Positions 25,227-34,829 of a DNA stretch of 64,000 bases are shown here, piece after piece (positions within the stretch are counted from its first letter, which is position 1; every line of letters begins with the position of its first letter). Source of the stretch: UBA7359 sp041689615 (GTDB lineage Bacteria; Pseudomonadota; Gammaproteobacteria; Eutrophobiales; Eutrophobiaceae); contig JBDNFW010000014.1 in assembly GCA_041689615.1 (NCBI GenBank), positions 62,001 to 126,000 of the forward strand, in the 5' to 3' direction. The position numbers were made by a program, and so were the translations under genes. The notes beneath the pieces were generated by a model, which worked only from the letters and a program-made list of their open reading frames with translations, was not told where the DNA came from and searched no databases.

Positions 25227-27383
25227 ATGGAAGCTAATAATAGTAAAAAAATATTAATTATTGATGACGATAAAGATATTCTTCAATTATTAGCGCTTAA
25301 GCTGCAAAAACAGCAATATATTATTATCGAAGCCACTGATGGCATTATGGGGCTTGAAAAGCTGAAATCAGAGTCTCCGGACATGGTCATCGCAGACGTA
25401 ATGATGCCTGGGATGGATGGTTTTGAATTTTGTGAAAGAGCTTCTATATACAGCTCCGAGAAACACATCCCTATTATGATCATGACCGCACAGGATGATC
25501 AGGAATCAGTTAATAAAGCCTACGAAAAAGGCGCTACCGATTTTATTACAAAACCAATCAATCAAGCCAAATTAAATCATCGTGTACAATTTTCATTACG
25601 TGCGAGTGAAATAGCTAAAAAACTGGCAAACAGAGAAAGACAATTATTGTCAGCGCAAAAAGTAGCAAAGATGGGTGGATGGACTTATGACATTGAGAAG
25701 AAACAGTTCCTCTGTTCAGATGAAGTTTCCAAAATCTTTGAAATAAAAAATTCAAAAATAATGTCTCATGAAGATTTAATGAATTGTATTGACGGTGATG
25801 ATGTAAGTCATGTTCGAGAGATTCTGGATAAAGCATCAATAGAAAAAAAGAATCATAGCATTGAGTATTCGATAAAGGTTAGTGATGGTTCTACTAAACA
25901 AATTAGACAAATTATTGATGTGGACACTGATGGAGCGATAAAAGAAGGAAAAATATTTGGTATTTTTCAGGATATTTCCGATCTAAGAAATGCAGAGAAA
26001 AAAGTAAAGACTTTATCTTTATACGATAGTGTTACCGGCTTACCTAATCGTCAGTTTTTTAAACGACTGCTCAAAAAAACAATCGCATCATCCAAACGAC
26101 ATGATCGTCATTTTGCCCTGTTGGATATTAATCTGGATAAATTCATGCGTATTAACACTACGCTCGGCCATGATGTTGGCGATAAATTGTTGGTGGCAGC
26201 GAGCCAGCGGTTAAGTCAAATTATTCGCGACTCTGATGTCCTTAATACGGAACATGATGAAATTCAATTTAGTTCGGGTTTGCTTTCTCATTTTGGCGGT
26301 GATGATTTTATTATTTTGCTTAATGATATCAAGAGTGCTGATGACGCAGCTAAGGTGGCATGTAGTATTAATAATGCTTTTGAAAAATCATTTGAAATTT
26401 CGGGAGACGAGATTCATATGACAACAAGTATTGGTATTGGTATTTATCCGGAAGATGGAAATGATGTTGATAGTTTATTAAAAAAAGTAAGTGCTGCTTT
26501 ACACAACGCAAAAGAAACAGGCAGGAATTGTTATCGTTTTTATACTGACTCAATGAATGCTTTGTCTTTCCAGCGCTTATCTATGGAAACAGGCTTACGT
26601 AAAGCTTTGGAACGAGAAGAGTTTTCACTTTACTATCAACCCAAGATTAGTTTAGTCGATGGAAGTATTACCGGCGCAGAGGCATTAATCAGATGGAATC
26701 ATCCGGATATGGGCTTGGTGTCGCCCGCAGATTTTATTCCACTTGCCGAAAGCACAGGTTTAATTGTGCCGATGACAGATTGGGTTATTGCGGAAGCTTG
26801 TAGACAACTCTCAACATGGAGTGAAAATAAATTCGAGCTTAATTCAGTCGCAATCAATATTACGCCCGCATCATTATTGGATAAAAATATCAATGAACAT
26901 GTCTTCAAACAATTGCGACTAGCCGGTGTTGAAGCGTCGCGACTTGATTTTGAAATAACTGAATCAGTATTAATGGAAAACGTTGATGTCATATTACCCA
27001 TACTTCATGAATTCAAGGATATGGGCGCCAGTATCTCTATAGATGATTTTGGTACAGGTTACTCATCGCTTAGTTATCTTAAGCGATTACCTATTTCAAA
27101 ATTAAAGATAGATCAAAGTTTTATCCGCGATCTGATGCATGATAAAGATGATTCTATTATCGTTAATGCTGTTATTTCACTGGCACATAACCTTGGTTTT
27201 CGGGTGATTGCAGAAGGTGTTGAAGAGAAAGAGCAACTTGAATATCTAAGAGAACACCATTGCGATGTGATACAGGGATATTATTATTCGCGGCCTTTAC
27301 CTGCGGATGAGTTTTATCAGTGGGCTATTAAATATGAATCGGATCAGCTCACAAACGAGCCAACAGCAATGGCCGGTTGCTAG
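25227..27383 (+). CDS. Response regulator with PAS, GGDEF and EAL domains (c-di-GMP turnover)
   Basis: The start is taken at the ATG 25227; a TTG five codons earlier is possible and neither has a clear ribosome site. It has 718 residues. The receiver occupies about 8-122 (DDD at 13-15, phospho-acceptor D57, KP at about 108), followed by a PAS fold (about 140-250), a GGDEF domain with the active-site variant GGDDF, and an EAL domain. The EAL catalytic landmarks are EALIRW, EITES, DDFGTGYSSL, KIDQSF and EGVE, so phosphodiesterase activity is expected; the GGDDF site may also be active. Probably controls motility, biofilm or development through c-di-GMP, driven by the HPt encoded 41 bases upstream. 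Confidence 0.92.
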   Translation: MEANNSKKILIIDDDKDILQLLALKLQKQQYIIIEATDGIMGLEKLKSESPDMVIADVMMPGMDGFEFCERASIYSSEKHIPIMIMTAQDDQESVNKAYEKGATDFITKPINQAKLNHRVQFSLRASEIAKKLANRERQLLSAQKVAKMGGWTYDIEKKQFLCSDEVSKIFEIKNSKIMSHEDLMNCIDGDDVSHVREILDKASIEKKNHSIEYSIKVSDGSTKQIRQIIDVDTDGAIKEGKIFGIFQDISDLRNAEKKVKTLSLYDSVTGLPNRQFFKRLLKKTIASSKRHDRHFALLDINLDKFMRINTTLGHDVGDKLLVAASQRLSQIIRDSDVLNTEHDEIQFSSGLLSHFGGDDFIILLNDIKSADDAAKVACSINNAFEKSFEISGDEIHMTTSIGIGIYPEDGNDVDSLLKKVSAALHNAKETGRNCYRFYTDSMNALSFQRLSMETGLRKALEREEFSLYYQPKISLVDGSITGAEALIRWNHPDMGLVSPADFIPLAESTGLIVPMTDWVIAEACRQLSTWSENKFELNSVAINITPASLLDKNINEHVFKQLRLAGVEASRLDFEITESVLMENVDVILPILHEFKDMGASISIDDFGTGYSSLSYLKRLPISKLKIDQSFIRDLMHDKDDSIIVNAVISLAHNLGFRVIAEGVEEKEQLEYLREHHCDVIQGYYYSRPLPADEFYQWAIKYESDQLTNEPTAMAGC

Positions 27384-27394
27384 GACTATAAAGC

Positions 27395-28471
27395 TTATTC
27401 AGTATCTTCTTCTATAAATGTTTTGCCGCTATCACGTATAACAATATTTGAGCGCTTTTTAAGTACATCATATTTAAATTCAGGAATTTCAAACCACCAA
27501 CCTAATGTACGCGCATTCAAATTGCCGATAAACGCTTTAACATCTTCAATCTTGCCTTTGTCATCTTCCAGCAGAGCATCATCATATCTAAATTCAAATG
27601 AGGCGTAGGGCACATCATCGTGTAAGAAAGTAGTGATATTGGCAATAATGCCTTCAAAGGTAACAATCTGAGCCTGTATCTTGTCACCTTGTACTTCCAG
27701 TTTTTCCTGTGATCTGGCGCCATTGATTTGCATGTCTTGCAAGATACTGCCAAATCGTTTGATGATTAAATCAGAAGCAGGTTTTTTACCGAATGGTAAA
27801 TTTTGTAACTCAAACTGTTCTTGTCCTTTTTCTTTTTTAATTAAGGTAAAGGTATCGCCATCAGTATGATCAATGCGCACCGATTTAATCGCTTCAGCAG
27901 GAATATCAAAAAGTGTACGTTCAATCCAGTCTGTTTTTATGGCGCTTATGTCCATAACGCCATCGACCAAATAAGACAGAGGTTCATCCGGTTTGCGTAC
28001 ATAAAGACCAGGAGTACTTTGCGATGCACTACTGCGCCTTGGTTTGCCGACGATGATATTAACTAATTTATTTTTTTCTGCATCTTCTAAAGTAAATAAT
28101 AATGATGTTGTGTCTTCAACTTCAGGACCTTCTACACCAAGGCGATGATAAAGTCGTGGCAGAGCTGTTTTTGCCGCATTAATTTTCAAGTCTATTGCAC
28201 CGAGTACCGCACTTTTTACTTTATCAGCTAATGCAGGGTAACCATCAAATTCATCAATAACCCAAGCATTGTTAACGCGACTCAGGTTTATGGATTTAGC
28301 GTAACCGTTAATAGAAATATGACTAACCAACTCGATTTGTTCAGACAGTTTAGGGAAAAAAGCAGGTTTGTCTTTTTCTGACTGCGGTGCGCGTAGATTA
28401 ACAAACACTGTTGCTGCAATAATTGCACAAACAGTAATAAGAGAAAGGACAAGGAGTTTATTCTTAAACAT
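27395..28471 (-). CDS. DUF4340 domain protein of a Gld-type ABC system
   Basis: 358 residues with one N-terminal membrane anchor (about 5-25) and a large, presumably periplasmic, beta-rich domain matching DUF4340. It is the last gene of a four-gene unit (ATPase, permease, GldG-like, DUF4340), with only three bases between it and the GldG-like gene. In proteobacteria this set is widespread, but its substrate is unknown; the name comes from Bacteroidetes gliding genes and does not imply gliding here. Confidence 0.8.
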   Translation of the reverse strand: MFKNKLLVLSLITVCAIIAATVFVNLRAPQSEKDKPAFFPKLSEQIELVSHISINGYAKSINLSRVNNAWVIDEFDGYPALADKVKSAVLGAIDLKINAAKTALPRLYHRLGVEGPEVEDTTSLLFTLEDAEKNKLVNIIVGKPRRSSASQSTPGLYVRKPDEPLSYLVDGVMDISAIKTDWIERTLFDIPAEAIKSVRIDHTDGDTFTLIKKEKGQEQFELQNLPFGKKPASDLIIKRFGSILQDMQINGARSQEKLEVQGDKIQAQIVTFEGIIANITTFLHDDVPYASFEFRYDDALLEDDKGKIEDVKAFIGNLNARTLGWWFEIPEFKYDVLKKRSNIVIRDSGKTFIEEDTE

Positions 28472-28474
28472 AGC

Positions 28475-30349
28475 TTATGTCCGTTTAGTTGCTCGATAAA
28501 TTCCGATCATCAATGCCAATAGTGTTATCAATAGCGGAATCAATCCGATATTAATAAAACGTAATTGCGCGCCCAGTGCTTCAATATTCTTTTTCAATTC
28601 ATGTTGAACACCACGCAATTCTTTTCTTGTTGCCAGTCGTTCATTTCTGAATTGTTCAATTTCAGCGGTCAATTTATTATTTAACAAATAGGATTTTTCG
28701 CTACCTTGTTCTTGTTGTAGATTTTGTATCTTCTTTTCAGTTTCATCAAGACTGGCTTGTAATAGTTTTTCACGTTGACGAAATTGTTCTTCGGCTTTTT
28801 TGCGTATGGACTCTACTTTTACAAAGGGACGCGAGTACTTTCCGCGACCGCGTAAACTGATCATGTCAGTATTACCAGAAAGATTTTCAATACTGTTGAT
28901 GACAAAGTCACCGTTGTTTGCAATTGGTTGAGGTACATCAACTCCGAACATTTTTTGTGTGCGCACCCAGAAATGATCCGCCATGATATCTGTATCCGAT
29001 ACAAGAATGACATTAATGTCACCTTCGCCGACAAAATTTTCATCAACTATTTGTTCACCACCTTCATCTTCAGCTGGGTTGCCATCTAGGAATGCTGAAG
29101 CTGCTTTCCCCATTACACGTGCTGCAAGCAGCAATTGTTTGTCGCCAGCTATAAAATTATTAAGAATGACAGTTGGGTCACGTTGAAAAAGAATTAAGTC
29201 ACGTTCCAGTTTGCTTGATTGCTTCGATGTTTGAATCAAAGGTGTGATGCTCATGCCTTTATCTTCTTTAATTTCAATTGATCCAACTGTACCCATATGC
29301 ACCAGATTCAATTCGCTGGTAGAAAAATCGTCAGCATTAAAATTATTTTGGGTCATTCTCAACCAGGGAAGGTAATCTATTTCCTGTGGGCCACGCGGAC
29401 TGTTTGCCTGAACGCGCATGGCCGCATTTATATCGCCGACAATTTTCTCCTTACTCATTTCAAGTCCCCACTGTTCCAGTAGAGCGGGTAAATAAGAATC
29501 GAGCTTAGGCAAGGTATTCGGTTGCGCAGGATCGGGCTGCGATTTGTCCTGTTCAGCAAGCGGATCTAAAAAGATAATCGCTTTACCGCCACGCAATAAG
29601 TATTGATCAATGGCGTAGAGTTCATCATTTTTTAGTTTCTTTGGATGCACCAACATTAATACATCCGTTTTTTGGTCAAGCTCGTCAATGTTGTTACTCA
29701 AGTCTTTTACATCAAAGAATTCTTTTAATGCATTAATGATCGTCCATGTCGGTTGGTCTGCATCATTTTCGTTCCCCATAATAGGCAGTTGTGAAATGAC
29801 GCCAACGACGCGTTTGTCTGGATAAGCAAGGTTATAAATCAGTTTGGTAATATCATACTCAATTGCAGATTCTCTATTAGTCTGAAAGAAAGGGATCACC
29901 TTTTCATCATCGGTTGAATTCGTTCCAACCATACCGAAGTAAGCGCGTTCACTAGCGTTGTTAGCCTGAACAGTTTTAAGTCCGCTTGCGACAGCTTGAT
30001 CTTCTGACTCGGAAAACGTTTCCGGATCAATAATGTTTAGAAGTAATTTTCCATTAGCATGTGCTGAATACTCTTCAAGCATATCTCTGACACGCACACC
30101 GTAATTTGCCAGTGATGGAAAATCACTCATTGCCTTTTGTGAGAAATAATAATCGAGTTGAACAGGTTCCTCCAGATTCTCGAGAATATTGATTGTACCT
30201 TTAGACAAGGTAAACAATTTGTTCTCTGTTAAATCAACACGCCAAGTTGTTAATGCAGTGTTGGCGAGAATTACCAACGCAATAAATAAACACGTTGCCA
30301 GTATTAAACCTGTACCTGAAATAAGTTTTTTCTTAACAGATGATTTCAT
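28475..30349 (-). CDS. GldG-like auxiliary protein of ABC transporter
   Basis: The start is set at the ATG 30349 (MKSSVKKK), one base after the permease stop and with AGAAGG upstream. It has 624 residues. A membrane helix near 12-35 is followed by a large extracytoplasmic domain (auxiliary ABC-transport domain, with GKAIIFLDPLAEQD around 230-245), a coiled coil (about 515-590) rich in Glu/Gln/Lys, and a C-terminal membrane helix (about 600-620). It probably couples substrate binding in the periplasm to the exporter. Confidence 0.82.
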   Translation of the reverse strand: MKSSVKKKLISGTGLILATCLFIALVILANTALTTWRVDLTENKLFTLSKGTINILENLEEPVQLDYYFSQKAMSDFPSLANYGVRVRDMLEEYSAHANGKLLLNIIDPETFSESEDQAVASGLKTVQANNASERAYFGMVGTNSTDDEKVIPFFQTNRESAIEYDITKLIYNLAYPDKRVVGVISQLPIMGNENDADQPTWTIINALKEFFDVKDLSNNIDELDQKTDVLMLVHPKKLKNDELYAIDQYLLRGGKAIIFLDPLAEQDKSQPDPAQPNTLPKLDSYLPALLEQWGLEMSKEKIVGDINAAMRVQANSPRGPQEIDYLPWLRMTQNNFNADDFSTSELNLVHMGTVGSIEIKEDKGMSITPLIQTSKQSSKLERDLILFQRDPTVILNNFIAGDKQLLLAARVMGKAASAFLDGNPAEDEGGEQIVDENFVGEGDINVILVSDTDIMADHFWVRTQKMFGVDVPQPIANNGDFVINSIENLSGNTDMISLRGRGKYSRPFVKVESIRKKAEEQFRQREKLLQASLDETEKKIQNLQQEQGSEKSYLLNNKLTAEIEQFRNERLATRKELRGVQHELKKNIEALGAQLRFINIGLIPLLITLLALMIGIYRATKRT

Positions 30350-30350
30350 A

Positions 30351-31085
30351 TCAACTGGCCTTCTTCGCTTCGATAACAACGACGTTAACGTACAACCAGA
30401 ACGTAATTAGTGCACTGAAGTAAATGATGTCGCGTATATCAATCACACCTTTTTTAATTGACGTGAAGTGAGTTAAAAAACTGAAAGACGCAATTGCATC
30501 AACAATGGCTTGCGGTGCCCAGCCCTGAAATAAATCCAGTACCATTGGAAAGCCACTAAGAATAAACATAAAACTAATAACAACACTGATAACGAATGCA
30601 ATCACCTGACTTTTGGTAAAAGCAGAGATGCAAGAACCTATCGACAGAAATCCACCTGCCATAATTAAACTACCGATATAACTTGCCATGATCACCGTGT
30701 TATCAGGATCGCCCAGATAATTAACCGTAATCCACATTGGAAATGTTAAGAACAAAGCAACAGCAGTAAAACTCCATGCTGCCAAAAATTTTCCTACAAC
30801 CGCATCGGTAATCGATACCGGCAAGGTCATTAATAATTCAATCGTGCCGCTTTTTCGTTCATCCGACCAAAGTCGCATTGAAATTGCCGGAATTAAAAAT
30901 AGATATAACCAGGGGTGAAAACGGAAGAACGGTTCCAGATCAGCCTGATTGCTTTCAAAAAAAGCGCCGAGATAAAAAGTGAAAATTCCGGTCATGAATA
31001 AAAAGATAACGATAAAAACATAAGCCACAGGTGTAACAAAGTAGCTGGTGAATTCGCGTTTATAAATAGAAAACAAGGTGCTCAT
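30351..31085 (-). CDS. ABC transporter permease, GldF/ABC-2 type
   Basis: 244 residues with six membrane helices and the conserved loop RLWSDERKSGTIELLMTLPVS (about 71-91) that contacts the ATPase. It begins within the last four bases of the ATPase gene (ATGA-type overlap), showing tight coupling. Substrate unknown. Confidence 0.88.
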   Translation of the reverse strand: MSTLFSIYKREFTSYFVTPVAYVFIVIFLFMTGIFTFYLGAFFESNQADLEPFFRFHPWLYLFLIPAISMRLWSDERKSGTIELLMTLPVSITDAVVGKFLAAWSFTAVALFLTFPMWITVNYLGDPDNTVIMASYIGSLIMAGGFLSIGSCISAFTKSQVIAFVISVVISFMFILSGFPMVLDLFQGWAPQAIVDAIASFSFLTHFTSIKKGVIDIRDIIYFSALITFWLYVNVVVIEAKKAS

Positions 31086-31837
31086 GGTGCTGCTGTCTCC
31101 CTATTTTCTTCTGACTTGCCGGTAGTCACTAAACGGAAAGCATGATCAATATCTTTTCGATCTGATTTAGCAATCAGTTCAGTCGGTGTGCCATTAAATA
31201 ATAATTCACCCGCAGCAATAATAATCGCACGCGAACAAACCGCATCCACTTCTTCAAGAATATGAGTTGAAATAATAATAGCTTTGTCCTGTGCCATTTC
31301 CTTAATCAGATTACGTACTTCATGTTTCTGATTCGGATCAAGGCCATCGGTAGGTTCATCAAGTATTAATGTGTTCGGATTATGCAAAATAGCCTGCGCT
31401 ATACCAACACGACGTTTATAACCTTTAGATAAGGTTTCAATACTTTGATCGATTACATTTTTGATATTGATTCGGTCAACGACTTCATCAATTCGTTTTT
31501 GACGATTGCTGCCTGTGAGTTGACGAATGTCAGCAATAAAATTCAAAAAACTTTTTACCGTCATCTCGCCATAAGCAGGCGCGCCTTCCGGTAAATAACC
31601 AATCGATTTTTTTACTGCTAGAGGATTTTCAAGAACATCATGGCCATTAACAATAACTGTTCCGGCAGTCGGTTCGAGAAAACCGGTGATCATTTTCATG
31701 GTGGTCGATTTTCCTGCGCCATTTGGCCCAAGAAAACCCAGAACTTCACCATGACTGACGTCAAAAGACACATTTCGAACCGCATGAATCGGGCCGAAAG
31801 ATTTACTCAACGATTGTACTTTGATCGCTTCTGACAT
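31082..31837 (-). CDS. ABC transporter ATP-binding protein, GldA-like
   Basis: 251 residues with Walker A GPNGAGKST (about 38-46), signature LSKGYKRR, Walker B LILDEP and the switch histidine in ISTHILEE. First gene of the four-gene exporter unit. It energises the ABC-2 permease that follows. The upstream 200 bases to the next gene contain nothing I recognise. Confidence 0.9.
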   Translation of the reverse strand: MSEAIKVQSLSKSFGPIHAVRNVSFDVSHGEVLGFLGPNGAGKSTTMKMITGFLEPTAGTVIVNGHDVLENPLAVKKSIGYLPEGAPAYGEMTVKSFLNFIADIRQLTGSNRQKRIDEVVDRINIKNVIDQSIETLSKGYKRRVGIAQAILHNPNTLILDEPTDGLDPNQKHEVRNLIKEMAQDKAIIISTHILEEVDAVCSRAIIIAAGELLFNGTPTELIAKSDRKDIDHAFRLVTTGKSEENRETAAP

Positions 31838-32038
31838 GATTTAGAAATTAGATACCTTAAAAAACAACCAGTTATACTTATATTATTCTTATTATATGAA
31901 GGCCATCGTAGCCAGCAATTCCGCTTCAGTGGCTCACGGCCGCACTATTCTCCATAAAAACAGCGTAGCGTCAATTTTAATGGACTTTATTCAGGCTGGA
32001 TTGTTCCAAAATAACAACATTGATAGGAGTTTAAGTAC

Positions 32039-32905
32039 TTATTTCAACTTTTTCTCCTTCAAGCGAAACAAGGCTGAGATATCTTCGTCGCCATAACCTT
32101 CATCCATTAAACGTTGATAATGGATTAACGTCATTTCAATAATCGGTAACGCATTCTCGCTGATTGATTTGGTCATGCTTTGGCAAATTGTCAGGTCTTT
32201 ATGATGTAAGCTAAGTTTAAAGCCGGGTTCATATGTCCCTGCTAACATGGTTTTACCACGATGATCTAAAAACCAGTTGCCAGCGGCACCGGTTGAAACA
32301 ATATCAACCACCTTATCCATAGGTAGCCCCATTGCTTTACCAAAGGCGAGTGCTTCGGTAACGGCCTGATTAATTCCTGCCGCCATAATTTGATTAACGG
32401 CTTTCGTTGCCTGACCGGAACCGCTTTCTCCAATGTAAACAATGTTTCCGGCAATTGCATTTAAAGTAGGACGCGCTTTTTCTAATATCTTTTCATCACC
32501 ACCAACCATCATTGCCAACGTACCATTCTTCGCTCCCTCGGTGCCTCCCGACACAGGGCAATCAAGAAAATGCGCATTAACTTCTTTTAAAATGGCAGCG
32601 GCTTGTTTCGCTGTTTCAGAACTAACAGTAGAAGTATCAACAACAATAGTATCGGTATTGATATCATTCTTTATTGCATTAACCATTTCCAAAACATCTT
32701 CGTCACGCGAAACACAAATAATAATAAGTTCACATTGGTTAGCTAAATCAGAAGGCGTCATTGAAATAGAACAATCACATTCTTTTGCAACTGATTCGGC
32801 TGTTGCTAATGTCCTGTTATAAACAGTTTCTAAGTAATCTACTTTAGCCAAATTTTTTGCCATGCTTGCACCCATTGCACCTAAGCCTATTACTCCGCTT
32901 TTCAT
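32039..32905 (-). CDS. 3-hydroxyisobutyrate / beta-hydroxyacid dehydrogenase family protein
   Basis: 288 residues. N-terminal NAD(P)-binding GLGAMGASMAKNL (about 7-19), substrate motif DCPVSGGTEGAKNGTL (about 117-132) and catalytic lysine in GQATKAVNQ (about 170) place it with 2-hydroxy-3-oxopropionate, 3-hydroxyisobutyrate and succinic-semialdehyde reductases. The precise substrate cannot be assigned. It stands alone, with an M20 peptidase upstream on the same strand. Confidence 0.85.
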   Translation of the reverse strand: MKSGVIGLGAMGASMAKNLAKVDYLETVYNRTLATAESVAKECDCSISMTPSDLANQCELIIICVSRDEDVLEMVNAIKNDINTDTIVVDTSTVSSETAKQAAAILKEVNAHFLDCPVSGGTEGAKNGTLAMMVGGDEKILEKARPTLNAIAGNIVYIGESGSGQATKAVNQIMAAGINQAVTEALAFGKAMGLPMDKVVDIVSTGAAGNWFLDHRGKTMLAGTYEPGFKLSLHHKDLTICQSMTKSISENALPIIEMTLIHYQRLMDEGYGDEDISALFRLKEKKLK

Positions 32906-32944
32906 AAGTTAACTCCAATGATAAAAGTATTGTTTTAGTTTTGA

Positions 32945-32960
32945 CCGCCATGGATGGCGG
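32945..32960. repeat. GGATG-centred palindrome
   Basis: CCGCCATGGATGGCGG, six-base arms around TGGA. Same style as palindromes at 46074 and 59611-59725; a dispersed intergenic repeat. Confidence 0.45.
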
Positions 32961-33016
32961 AAATACTGGCACCAACAGTAGGCGCTTTAAGCGATGCAGG
33001 AGCAATTGCCAGTGCA

Positions 33017-34441
33017 TTATTTATCTCCTGCATGTTCATAATGTTTTGCAATCACTTCTGCTACACAACATGTTAATTTTTTTGCTGTGGGTATATGTAA
33101 AAATTCATTGGGGCCATGTGCATTTGAGCCGGGACCAAGGACACCGGTAATTAAAAATTGTGCTTGAGGAAATTTTTCACCAAGCATGCCCATGAAAGGA
33201 ATAGACCAACCTTCGCCCATGTGTACAGCAGGGTGATTAAAATAGTTGTTTGATGCTTCGTCCATAGCTTGTTCTAACCATGTTGCTACTTCAGGTGCCA
33301 TCCAGCCACTAGCGGCCCAGTCAGAAGTGAAAGTTACTTTCGCACCATACGGTGGATTACTTGTTAATAGTGCTTCCAGTTTTTTACTGGCTTGTTCAGC
33401 GTCACAAGTTGGTGGTAATCGCATAGACAATTTAATCGAAGTTGATGGGCGTAATACATTACCGGCAGATTCAATGTTCGGTAATCCATCTACACCAATA
33501 TAAGATAAAGCCGGTCGCCAACTTCGATTAAGGATTAATTCAACCGGATCAATATTCATTGGCTGCATTCCCTCTTTCATTGGGAAACGTTTAAAGACAT
33601 CATCGCCCATCATTTCTGCGGCGCGTTGCGCTTGCTCTATTCGTTTATCCGGAATATCAACATAGAATGCATCATCAAGAATTTTCCCTGTAGCAGAGTC
33701 TTCAAGTCGGTCGAGTAGTTGTCTTACTATTCTAAAACTTGAAGGTACAATGCCGCTGGCATCACCGGAATGAATGCCTTCATTTAATACATCGACTTTT
33801 AATGTGCCGCCGATTAAGCCTCGTAATGATGTTGTTGACCAGAGCTGATCATAATTACCACAACCTGAATCAAGACAAACAATTAATTCAGGTGTGCCAA
33901 TTCGATCTGATAAATGATCAATATAAAAAGGAAGATCGTAACTTCCACTTTCTTCACAGGCTTCAATAATAATGACGCAGCGGGCATGTGGGATATTTTG
34001 TTGTTGTAATGCCTTAATTGCGAGTAAAGAAGCAAACATAGCATAGCCATCATCAGCACCACCGCGACCATAGAGTTTGTCACCATCAAGCACAGGTTTC
34101 CAGGGATCCAGACCTTCACGCCAGCCCGACATTTCAGGTTGTTTATCCAGATGTCCGTATAGTAGAACAGTACTGTCGTAAGGCGTTTGAGAAGCTATCT
34201 CTATATAAATGAGTGGTGTTCGATCAGCTAAACGAACTACTTCTAGTTGCATTCCTCTAATATCTTGTTTGTTACACCAAGACACGAATTGTTCGACAAC
34301 CTGATCCATATATCCGTGTTTTTGCCAATCAGGATCAAAGGCCGGAGATTTATTGGGAATGCGAATATAGTCGCTTAACTCGGGAATAATACTGGTTTCC
34401 CATGTTTCATCACAAAATGACTGTGTTTCTTGGCTTTTCAT
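33017..34441 (-). CDS. M20-family metallopeptidase (dipeptidase-like)
   Basis: The start is set at the ATG 34441 (474 residues); the frame extends 14 codons further to a TTG. Di-zinc ligands expected for M20/M28 enzymes are visible: LLYGHLDKQPE (His, Asp), RGGADDGYA (bridging Asp), EACEESGS (catalytic Glu pair), CLDSGCG (Asp) and the C-terminal HGPNEFLH (His). Family members cleave dipeptides or acylated amino acids in the cytoplasm. No signal peptide. Stands alone. Confidence 0.88.
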   Translation of the reverse strand: MKSQETQSFCDETWETSIIPELSDYIRIPNKSPAFDPDWQKHGYMDQVVEQFVSWCNKQDIRGMQLEVVRLADRTPLIYIEIASQTPYDSTVLLYGHLDKQPEMSGWREGLDPWKPVLDGDKLYGRGGADDGYAMFASLLAIKALQQQNIPHARCVIIIEACEESGSYDLPFYIDHLSDRIGTPELIVCLDSGCGNYDQLWSTTSLRGLIGGTLKVDVLNEGIHSGDASGIVPSSFRIVRQLLDRLEDSATGKILDDAFYVDIPDKRIEQAQRAAEMMGDDVFKRFPMKEGMQPMNIDPVELILNRSWRPALSYIGVDGLPNIESAGNVLRPSTSIKLSMRLPPTCDAEQASKKLEALLTSNPPYGAKVTFTSDWAASGWMAPEVATWLEQAMDEASNNYFNHPAVHMGEGWSIPFMGMLGEKFPQAQFLITGVLGPGSNAHGPNEFLHIPTAKKLTCCVAEVIAKHYEHAGDK

Positions 34442-34494
34442 GTACTTGATAGGTCTGTTAAGCTGTATCTTAGTGATATTCAAAAGTTTTGTGC

Positions 34495-34522
34495 TTGCCA
34501 GTATAAATTACCCTGCTAGCAT
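34495..34522 (+). promoter_or_regulatory. Candidate sigma-70 promoter for the lipoprotein-cytochrome pair
   Basis: TTGCCA and TAGCAT separated by 16 bases, about 45 bases before the lipoprotein start at 34568. A clear AAGGAG ribosome site follows at about 34553-34558. Confidence 0.35.
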
Positions 34523-34567
34523 AAAACGTCAAATTTATTTTTAGGCAATATTAAGGAGTCTAATGTT

Positions 34568-34801
34568 ATGAGTACAAGAAAACCGTTTATTTTATTATCA
34601 ATGATAATCTCTAGTCTTTTATTACTGAGTGCATGTGGTGGTGATGATTCAGATACAGCTTCTGCTCCAGCAGCAACTCCTGCGGCTATGTCAGAGCCAG
34701 CAGCGTCTAGCGAGGGTGAGGCACTTTCAGTAGACAAAATTGAAAAAGCAGAAGGCGTTGTCTATCAAGATGAAATCTATGCTAACTGGCCTTACAACTA
34801 A
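34568..34801 (+). CDS. Small lipoprotein of unknown function
   Basis: 77 residues. Type II signal with lipobox LLSAC (lipidated C23), then a low-complexity Ala/Ser/Glu stretch and a short conserved-looking tail ending YANWPYN. It lies 28 bases before a lipid-anchored cytochrome c and is probably co-transcribed with it. I do not recognise the family; a role in assembling or docking the cytochrome is only a guess. Confidence 0.7.
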   Translation: MSTRKPFILLSMIISSLLLLSACGGDDSDTASAPAATPAAMSEPAASSEGEALSVDKIEKAEGVVYQDEIYANWPYN

Positions 34802-34829
34802 GGCAGAATAATTAGGATTTAAATTATTA

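Noticed and set aside
31896..32096. Plus-strand 66-codon frame in the gap after the ABC ATPase gene
   Set aside because: No ribosome site or recognisable motif, and it runs into the 3' end of the dehydrogenase gene on the other strand.
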